Below are positions 1 to 4,996 of a DNA stretch of 6,641 nucleotides, in pieces. Made by a program: the position numbers and the translations under genes. Origin of the DNA: JAVBQU01 sp031548675. Its GTDB lineage: Bacteria > Bacteroidota > Bacteroidia > Bacteroidales > P3. The notes beneath the pieces were generated by a model. The model was not told the DNA's origin, ran no database searches, and saw only the letters and a list, made by a program, of their open reading frames with translations. The stretch is taken from the NCBI GenBank assembly GCA_031548675.1, contig JAVBQU010000081.1, positions 1 through 6,641 of the forward strand, in the 5' to 3' direction. Numbering within the stretch: position 1 is the stretch's first letter; every line of letters starts with the position of its first letter.

Positions 1-1885
1 AAGGTAAAAAAATAATATCCAGCACTGATCGCAATATTTTCGCTTCTTTTCCGAAACTCATTCTTCTATATTTCAGAGATGGAGAACTCAGAAATCCCCC
101 TAATTTCAATGATTCCCATCGGGCATCAACAGTTTGTATGGTTTCTTCGGAGCTTACAACTACATTAGGCCACTCTCCGCGTGAAAAATGGTCATACTGG
201 TTGGTTTTAGCAGTCCCATCTACAGCCATACAAGGAATATTATCCATAAAGTAACAATCGTTTTCGGGGTCTATATTATTGCATACAAACCACAATACAA
301 TCGGTAAGTCGTCTATATCTACCTCATGATTTATGTAGATTACAAACCTTACTTGCTCTACCGGTAAAGTCGTTAAAATGTCTGCATGCAATTTCCTTAC
401 TTGATTTTCTTTATTTTTTTCAATCCCCAGCAACAAAACCTGTAATTCAGATATATATTTTTGTGATTTGATTTCAGGAAAAATATTTTGGAAATCATTA
501 AGGGTAGTTTCTTTAGAAGTTTTGGCAGAGTGTACTTTTTTCCGACATAAATCAAAACCTATTTTTCCACCCAAAGCAAAAGTCGTAGCGGCATGGTCAA
601 GAACATCGGCTGGTCCTTTGGAAAAATAAATATCATGGGGTAATGTAAGGTTTTCGCAGATAGCTTTCGCAACCGAATTGTAATCGTGTATATCTGTTTC
701 TTCATCGAAAACCATTAAAATTTTGCTAAACATCATTTGTCCGGCACCCCAAAGAGCATTCATTACTTTGCGGGCTTGTCCGGCAAAATCATTTTTAATT
801 TTTATCAATACCAAATTATGAAAAACACCTTCTGCTGGCATCGCAATATCCATCACTTCGGGACACAAAAGCAAACGGATGGGTGCCAAAAATATGCGTT
901 CGGTAGCCTTGCCCATCCAAACATCTTCCTGAGGTGGAATTCCTACAATGGTAGCTGGATAAACCGCATTTTTCTTATGGGTAATGCAGGTTACGTGAAA
1001 TTTAGGATAATAATCAGGCAGAGAATAAAAACCGGTATGATCGCCAAACGGACCTTCCAATATCCAATCTTCTGCAGTATCAATATAGCCTTCGATAACA
1101 AAATCAGCATCGGCAGGAACATATAAATCGTTAGTCAGGCATTTTACCAATTCTACTTTGCGTTTTCGCAAAAATCCGGCTAAAATATATTCATCTATGC
1201 CTTCGGGAAGTGGAGCAGTAGCAGCATAAGTATAAGCAGGGTCTCCACCTAGCACCACACTCACAGGCATACGTTTACCCATTTGTTTATAGGCTTGGTA
1301 GTGCTTTGCTCCGGTTTTGTGCAAATGCCAATGCATTCCTGTAAGATTCTTATCAAAAACCTGCATGCGGTACATGCCTACATTAGTTATCTGGGTATAA
1401 GGGTCAACGGTATGTACTAAAGGAAGTGTAATAAATTTTCCGCCATCGCAGGGCCAGCATTTCAAAATAGGTAGTTTAAAAAGGTTGGGTTCTGGCATTA
1501 CCACTTGTTGGCAGTCTCCCCTGCCCTTTTTCTTTTTAGGAAGCCACGAGGCAACTTTACCTAGCAAAGGCAGCATTTGCATTTTATCCAAAAGACTGTT
1601 TTTGGGTTCTGTAGCTTGGGTAAAAAGTGATTGTATATCGTTCTGAATTTCGTCTAAATGATTTACTCCCAAAACGGTACACATTCTTTGTTCTGAACCC
1701 ATTGCATTGATAAGCACAGGAAATTGTGTCCCTGTGTTTTCAAATAGTAAAGCTTTGCCGTTATTCTTGATAAAACGGTCGGCAATTTCGGCAATCTCCA
1801 AATCGGGATTCACAAAACTGCTAATGCGAAGCAATTCGTTTTTCTGTTCAAGTATTTCTATAAAATGACTAAGGTTGTTATGCAT
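1..1885 (-). CDS. UbiD-family decarboxylase, probable menaquinone biosynthesis decarboxylase (3' end cut by window edge)
   Basis: Seen: the minus strand is open for 628 codons from the ATG at 1885-1883 to the left edge, with no stop, so only the extreme C-terminus is missing. A TAA lies in frame 18 nt upstream of the ATG, and no other in-frame start lies between. The protein has the UbiD hallmarks: NVGMYR with N168 and R173 (metal/prenylated-FMN binding), then an HWHLHKTG segment, an ELVKC segment near 245-249, and the catalytic-loop motif EGPFGDHTG starting at E277. A DGTAK motif is near the C-terminus. Known: UbiD enzymes reversibly decarboxylate aromatic or unsaturated acids in the cytoplasm, using prenylated FMN supplied by a UbiX prenyltransferase. 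Inference: the long form of about 620 residues with GMHW and HYQAY resembles Bacteroidota proteins usually annotated as menaquinone (futalosine-route) decarboxylases. The exact substrate cannot be read from sequence, and no UbiX or mqn neighbour is visible. The gene is transcribed divergently from the M48 protease. Confidence 0.93.
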   Translation of the reverse strand, partial: MHNNLSHFIEILEQKNELLRISSFVNPDLEIAEIADRFIKNNGKALLFENTGTQFPVLINAMGSEQRMCTVLGVNHLDEIQNDIQSLFTQATEPKNSLLDKMQMLPLLGKVASWLPKKKKGRGDCQQVVMPEPNLFKLPILKCWPCDGGKFITLPLVHTVDPYTQITNVGMYRMQVFDKNLTGMHWHLHKTGAKHYQAYKQMGKRMPVSVVLGGDPAYTYAATAPLPEGIDEYILAGFLRKRKVELVKCLTNDLYVPADADFVIEGYIDTAEDWILEGPFGDHTGFYSLPDYYPKFHVTCITHKKNAVYPATIVGIPPQEDVWMGKATERIFLAPIRLLLCPEVMDIAMPAEGVFHNLVLIKIKNDFAGQARKVMNALWGAGQMMFSKILMVFDEETDIHDYNSVAKAICENLTLPHDIYFSKGPADVLDHAATTFALGGKIGFDLCRKKVHSAKTSKETTLNDFQNIFPEIKSQKYISELQVLLLGIEKNKENQVRKLHADILTTLPVEQVRFVIYINHEVDIDDLPIVLWFVCNNIDPENDCYFMDNIPCMAVDGTAKTNQYDHFSRGEWPNVVVSSEETIQTVDARWESLKLGGFLSSPSLKYRRMSFGKEAKILRSVLDIIFLP

Positions 1886-1960
1886 GGTTTTAAAAGTGCC
1901 TTATTTTATTTGAGTTGTTATCAGACGATTTCATTCAATACATTTATCCTGTTCTATTTG

Positions 1961-1968
1961 CAAAGATA
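1961..1968 (-). promoter_or_regulatory. Bacteroidota -7 promoter element for the UbiD-family gene
   Basis: Read on the minus strand this is TATCTTTG, an exact match to the Bacteroidota -7 consensus TAnnTTTG. It lies about 76 nt upstream of the decarboxylase ATG, which predicts a 5' leader of roughly 70 nt. No good -33 TTTG/TTG is found at the usual spacing, so the call rests on the -7 match and its position. Confidence 0.55.
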
Positions 1969-2023
1969 GCTTTTCTTCCATAAAAATACTTTGATTAATA
2001 TTAAGAATTAATACCATAGCAGC

Positions 2024-2057
2024 TTTCTCCCGATATCTCTATATTTTTGTAACTTTG
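2024..2057 (+). promoter_or_regulatory. Bacteroidota-type promoter for the M48 protease gene
   Basis: TAACTTTG at 2050-2057 matches the -7 consensus TAnnTTTG exactly. A weak -33 candidate, TTTC at 2024-2027, lies 22 bp upstream, within the 17-23 bp range described for flavobacterial promoters. Transcription would start around 2061-2065, giving a leader of about 30 nt, AT-rich and without a Shine-Dalgarno, before the ATG at 2095. This element is oriented away from the one at 1961-1968. Confidence 0.6.
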
Positions 2058-2094
2058 CAACTTATTAATTTAGTACTAAACAAAATCATAAACT

Positions 2095-2931
2095 ATGAAA
2101 AAATTATTTGTATTCGTTTTAACTTTATGTACATTCTCAACCCTGCAAGCCCAAATTAAAATTAATAGTAAAACCATAGATGCTGCAACTAAAACAGCCA
2201 AAGCTGTTACTGTAAGCGATGCCGAAATATTACGCTATACCAAAGAGTATATTGATTGGATGGATGCCAATAATCCTGTATGCAAAAACGATAAATATTC
2301 TAAACGTTTAGACAAACTAGTAGCCGGCTTAGAAAACCACGATGATTTGAAATTAAACTTTAAAGTTTATAAAGTAGTAGATGTAAATGCCTTTGCTTGT
2401 GCCGATGGAAGTGTACGCGTATGTGCCGGATTGATGGAAGTAATGACAGATGAAGAAGTTTTAGGAGTTATCGGTCACGAAATAGGTCACGTTAAAAATC
2501 AAGATGTTAAAGATGCTTTTCGTACAGCTTTATTAACTTCTGCTCTTAAAGATATGGCTTCATCTCAAGGCGGTGCGGCAGCGGCTTTAAGTAATTCACA
2601 ATTGGGTTCGCTCAGCGAAGCTCTTGCAAATTCGCAATTTTCTCAAAAACAAGAGAAAAAAGCAGATGAATATGGTTACAACTTTTTGAAGTCGGGTGGT
2701 AAAAATCCTTGGGCTATGGCATTGGCTTTTGAACGTTTGAATAAAATGGAAAAAGAAAGCGGATATGGCAATGAAAGCAAAAAAGAAAAATTGCTATCTA
2801 CACATCCTGAAACAGAAAAACGTGCTAAAGCTATGGCAGACAAAGCAACTAAAGATGGTTTTGCCCGTCCCGAAAATAAAATGCCGGTAGAAGAAGCCCC
2901 TGCTAAACCTGCAGCTAAAAAGAAAAAATAA
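2095..2931 (+). CDS. Secreted M48-family zinc metalloprotease with Lys-rich C-terminal tail
   Basis: Seen: 278 residues. Residues 1-19 form a signal peptide (MKK, hydrophobic core, LQA before Q20) that fits signal peptidase I. There is no lipobox, although Cys12 sits in the core. The zinc motif HEIGH is at 128-132, with H128 and H132 as ligands and E129 as the catalytic base. E187 in the EKKAD segment (187-191) is the expected third ligand, and STHP at 235-238 is the usual C-terminal M48 motif. There are no extra membrane helices, so it resembles the compact YggG/LoiP- or YcaL-like group rather than HtpX. Known: these are single-domain periplasmic or outer-membrane-associated proteases involved in envelope protein quality control. 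The tail after 260 is rich in Pro, Ala and Lys and ends in KKKK, probably unstructured or membrane/nucleic-acid-facing (inference). The ATG follows an A-rich leader. The next gene, a lipoprotein, starts 117 bp downstream on the same strand and may be co-transcribed. Confidence 0.93.
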   Translation: MKKLFVFVLTLCTFSTLQAQIKINSKTIDAATKTAKAVTVSDAEILRYTKEYIDWMDANNPVCKNDKYSKRLDKLVAGLENHDDLKLNFKVYKVVDVNAFACADGSVRVCAGLMEVMTDEEVLGVIGHEIGHVKNQDVKDAFRTALLTSALKDMASSQGGAAAALSNSQLGSLSEALANSQFSQKQEKKADEYGYNFLKSGGKNPWAMALAFERLNKMEKESGYGNESKKEKLLSTHPETEKRAKAMADKATKDGFARPENKMPVEEAPAKPAAKKKK

Positions 2932-2954
2932 TACTTTTTCAAATAGAAAAATTT

Positions 2955-3035
2955 AAAGGTTATAAAGTTTAAAAGTAAAAAACAGAAAGAATAAGAATTA
3001 CTTTATAAACCTTATAGCTTTTGAACTTTAAAACT
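2955..3035. repeat. AT-rich degenerate inverted repeat between the protease and MORN-lipoprotein genes
   Basis: The arm at 2958-2975 (GGTTATAAAGTTTAAAAG) can pair with 3018-3035 (CTTTTGAACTTTAAAACT) at 17 of 18 positions, counting two G-T pairs. The first arm can also pair with ACTTTATAAACC at 3000-3011 through one bulge, so two mutually exclusive folds exist. The 42-nt loop, weak A/T stem and absence of a T-run after the right arm argue against a simple terminator. Similar AAGTTTAAAAG-type runs occur in intergenic DNA of other Bacteroidota (recalled, not checked). Its function is unknown. Confidence 0.45.
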
Positions 3036-3048
3036 AAAAAATAATTGT

Positions 3049-3684
3049 ATGAAAAAATCCATTTATTTATTCCTGTTTGTAATTTTATTTGCATCGTGCC
3101 AACACAGCGAAGAAACCTATTATGAAAACGGAGCTATAAACTCCAGCATCAGTTACCGCTTAGGAAAGCAGGATGGTTTTAGTGTGTGGTATTATAAAAA
3201 CGGAGTAAAAATGATGGATGCTGAATATAAAAATAACGCTCTGCATGGCAGTTTACACCGTTATTTTCCAGATGGAACCATGCAAACCGAAGAGCATTTC
3301 CAAAACGGTAAACAGCAGGGAGTTTCAAAAACTTGGAACAGGCAGGGGAAAAAAATGGAAGAAAAATATTATGTAAATAATCTTTTAGACGGAGAATTTA
3401 AAGGCTGGTATGAGTCCGGAAAATTTTCTGCTGTGGGTAAATACAGCAAAGGGATGCTTGAGGGTCATTGGGTTTATTATGACATCGACGGATGGGTTAT
3501 GAGCGAAGGTAATTTTACTCAGGGAAGCGGAATCCAAAAAAACTATGATATTTTTGGAAGGCTGACTTCTTTGGCTCATTATAAAAATAATAAGAAACAT
3601 GGACTAGAAGAAGTTTATGATGAACAAGGTAATGTTATAAAAACAGAGCAATACGTGGATGGAAATCCGGTTGAAAAGAAATAA
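3049..3684 (+). CDS. Surface lipoprotein of MORN_2 / YwqK-type repeats
   Basis: Seen: 211 residues. The signal sequence ends in LFASC, making Cys17 the likely lipidated residue. The next residues, QHSEE, are polar and acidic and resemble the Bacteroidota lipoprotein export signal that sends lipoproteins to the cell surface. The rest is eight tandem units of the form [YW]Y-x-[ND/E]G ... Y-x-[NG]-x-x-x-G. The turn glycines fall at 28, 52, 76, 100, 124, 148, 170 and 194, an exact 24-residue period except for one 22-residue step. Known: such repeats are Pfam MORN_2, and automatic pipelines often label these proteins 'toxin-antitoxin system YwqK family antitoxin'. No toxin gene is seen next to it, so that label should not be taken literally. 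The repeats form beta-hairpin sheets; ligand and role are unknown. The gene lies 117 bp after the M48 protease and is followed by a strong terminator, so the two are probably one transcription unit (inference). Confidence 0.88.
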   Translation: MKKSIYLFLFVILFASCQHSEETYYENGAINSSISYRLGKQDGFSVWYYKNGVKMMDAEYKNNALHGSLHRYFPDGTMQTEEHFQNGKQQGVSKTWNRQGKKMEEKYYVNNLLDGEFKGWYESGKFSAVGKYSKGMLEGHWVYYDIDGWVMSEGNFTQGSGIQKNYDIFGRLTSLAHYKNNKKHGLEEVYDEQGNVIKTEQYVDGNPVEKK

Positions 3685-3762
3685 AAACTCCCATTTTTAC
3701 AACTACACCAAAATAGCATAGGCTGTAGTATACAACTTACCTATTTTATAAAGCCATTAATC

Positions 3763-3806
3763 AAAAGCGGGTATCTGAAATATTTCAGATACCCGCTTTT
3801 TTATTT
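3763..3806 (+). terminator. Strong Rho-independent terminator after the MORN lipoprotein gene
   Basis: AAAAGCGGGTATCTGAAAT (3763-3781) is followed directly by its exact reverse complement at 3782-3800. This is a 38-bp perfect palindrome with a GCGGGTATCTG core stem. The right arm runs into six T residues (3797-3802) and more T-rich sequence. It lies 79 nt past the lipoprotein stop codon and about 50 nt before the next promoter, insulating the two units. On the minus strand the T-run is only four long, so termination is mainly for plus-strand transcripts. Confidence 0.9.
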
Positions 3807-3853
3807 ATCATGAATATTACTATGGTCTTAATTTGTGATGAATCGAATTTGTA

Positions 3854-3884
3854 TTTGATTTTTCAGAAAATAAAATTACCTTTG
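3854..3884 (+). promoter_or_regulatory. Consensus Bacteroidota promoter (TTTG-N19-TACCTTTG) for the surface-protein gene
   Basis: TTTG at 3854-3857 and TACCTTTG at 3877-3884 are separated by 19 bp. Both match the -33 (TTTG) and -7 (TAnnTTTG) consensus exactly. Transcription would start near 3889-3892, leaving an AT-rich leader of about 75 nt before the ATG at 3968. It is the best promoter in the window and shows that the surface-protein gene is an independent unit. Confidence 0.8.
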
Positions 3885-3919
3885 TATGATAAACTTATTT
3901 TGACAAAATATTGTTTTTC

Positions 3920-3932
3920 GTCATTTAATGAC
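3920..3932. promoter_or_regulatory. Small palindrome in the 5' leader of the surface-protein gene
   Basis: GTCATTTAATGAC is a perfect palindrome around a central T, inside the predicted leader about 36 nt before the start codon. A second GTCA-complementary TGAC lies at 3901-3904, so two small hairpins are possible. It could be a regulator site, an mRNA stem, or chance in AT-rich DNA. Confidence 0.3.
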
Positions 3933-3967
3933 TAGATCAATATTTTTATTACTAAAACCTCAAACTT

Positions 3968-4987
3968 ATGAAAAAACTCATTCTTTTATTATTGCTTTTA
4001 GGCAATATGTGTATGCTCAATGCACAAACTGTTTATCCACCTTCAAAACCAAACCATATAGATGGTTCGATACCCAGTTCTTTATTATTTACTTGGAAAG
4101 AAGGAAAACCAGCTTCTTCTAAAGAAATCAAATATGATAATGGTTCTCCCATTGCTAGCAGCCAATTAACTTCTCCCTATAGATTAGATCAAACCCTATT
4201 TGCTGTTAGATTTACAACAGCAGAAAATACCACTATCGAACGTATCCACGCTTATATTTCTTTTTTTAATGAAGCGAGTGCAACTTTTACAGTCAGAATT
4301 GTAGGCATGGACGAAAATGAACTTCCTGATATGAATAATGTAAAAGCTACATTTACACAAACCGCATCTGTCCCGAACTATGGTATTAGTTCATGGGTAG
4401 AATTATGCCCAAGTTCACAGATAAGCATTAATGCTCAAGATACTATTTTTGTGGTTTTAACAGCTAATAAAGATGTGCGTTTGCATAATGATATTGAAGG
4501 CAGCGGACAAGGAACCTCTTTTATGAAACGTAACTTGGATACTTATTTTATGGACATTGAAAATGCCACCATGCGTAATGCAAACTGGATGATTCGTTTA
4601 CAAACCAATCATACGCTTGCCTCTGCTCCTTCTAAATTGGATGGATATAATTTCTACAAAAACGGCACAAAGTTAAATACTTCATTGATTTCAGTTCCCC
4701 AATATCAAGAAAATGGAATTTCTACAGGGAGCTATAATTATACTGTAAAAGCAGTTTATGGAGGTGCGGAAACCCAAGCTTCCGAAGTACTGAGCCTAAA
4801 CTATAAAGCTACTATAGTTTACACTTTCGAAAATCTTGCTACCGGAGAAATTCCTGAAGGATGTATCATTATAGATGGAAATAATGACAATTTTAAATTA
4901 AGCGCTCAAATGGGTGGAGTTGGCGGTGCCGCTTCTTATACCGGCAGTATGTTTTTAGGAACTTCTGCCGCTAAGTTGTTAGATTAA
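3968..4987 (+). CDS. Large modular cell-surface protein, N-terminal part ending at an in-frame TAA
   Basis: Seen: 339 residues from the ATG at 3968. Residues 1-20 are a classic signal peptide (MKK, leucine-rich core, LNAQ). Residues 21-212 are a beta-rich segment I do not recognise. Residues 220-277 are a fibronectin-III-like module with the GYNFYKNGTKL and GSYNYTVKAVY signatures common in secreted Bacteroidota peptidases and adhesins. From about 284 a choice-of-anchor-J-like domain begins (FENLATGEIPEG...IDGNNDNF). The frame stops at TAA 4985-4987 in the middle of that domain, after KLLD, and the missing half continues in the same frame downstream. The annotated product is therefore probably the truncated front of a gene that runs past the window. 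If made, it would be exported but lack the rest of the protein, including any C-terminal sorting domain. A strong promoter lies upstream and a terminator isolates it from the preceding gene. Function unknown; adhesion, or a protease scaffold, is typical of this architecture. Confidence 0.8.
   Translation: MKKLILLLLLLGNMCMLNAQTVYPPSKPNHIDGSIPSSLLFTWKEGKPASSKEIKYDNGSPIASSQLTSPYRLDQTLFAVRFTTAENTTIERIHAYISFFNEASATFTVRIVGMDENELPDMNNVKATFTQTASVPNYGISSWVELCPSSQISINAQDTIFVVLTANKDVRLHNDIEGSGQGTSFMKRNLDTYFMDIENATMRNANWMIRLQTNHTLASAPSKLDGYNFYKNGTKLNTSLISVPQYQENGISTGSYNYTVKAVYGGAETQASEVLSLNYKATIVYTFENLATGEIPEGCIIIDGNNDNFKLSAQMGGVGGAASYTGSMFLGTSAAKLLD
4985..4987 (+). other. In-frame TAA interrupting the surface-protein gene
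   Basis: GAT-TAA-GCT at 4982-4990 is in the frame opened at 3968. The same frame then stays open for 551 codons to the window end. The flanks, AAKLLD before and AFIMPYVIP after, together resemble the continuous strand of choice-of-anchor-J domains, where a D-x-[LFA]-I-x-P segment is usual. The stop occupies the position of one residue. Neither flank is shifted, so a single base substitution is the simplest explanation. Confidence 0.85.
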
Positions 4988-4996
4988 GCTTTTATT

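Larger units (their letters stand above)
1886..2094. other. Divergent intergenic region, decarboxylase / protease
   Basis: These 209 bp separate two divergent start codons. Apart from the two opposed -7 motifs (minus strand 1961-1968, plus strand 2050-2057) and T/A-rich tracts I see no gene, RNA fold or operator. The two predicted -7 elements are 81 bp apart. Confidence 0.7.
3685..3967. other. Intergenic region between the MORN lipoprotein and surface-protein genes
   Basis: This 283-bp spacer holds, in order: a weak stem AAAATAG (3710-3716) with CTATTTT (3741-3747) over a 24-nt loop; the terminator at 3763-3806; the promoter at 3854-3884; and the leader palindrome at 3920-3932. No supported small gene is present. 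The open frame starting at 3928 is a shadow overlapping the surface-protein start in another frame. Confidence 0.7.

Noticed and set aside
737..1126. Plus-strand open frame of 129 codons
   Set aside because: It lies fully antisense to the conserved catalytic part of the UbiD-family gene, has low-complexity, unprotein-like composition, and has no promoter or start context.
2922..2940. GAAAAA/TTTTTC hairpin at the protease stop codon as a terminator
   Set aside because: The stem is only six pairs with a single G-C pair, and part of it is the coding Lys-rich tail; too weak to call.
2676..2942. Minus-strand open frame of 88 codons antisense to the end of the M48 gene
   Set aside because: Shadow of the strongly supported protease frame; its hydrophobic N-terminus is just the complement of the Lys/Ala-rich tail.
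3385..3600. Minus-strand open frame inside the MORN-repeat gene
   Set aside because: Antisense shadow of a clearly periodic coding sequence, with no start signal.
3928..4122. Plus-strand 64-codon frame overlapping the surface-protein start
   Set aside because: It overlaps the true signal-peptide-bearing frame in another phase and shows no recognisable protein features.
4985..4987. Stop-codon reassignment or programmed readthrough as the explanation of the in-frame TAA
   Set aside because: TAA ends both complete upstream genes (2929-2931 and 3682-3684), and there is no visible readthrough context or structure, so mutation or sequence error is simpler.
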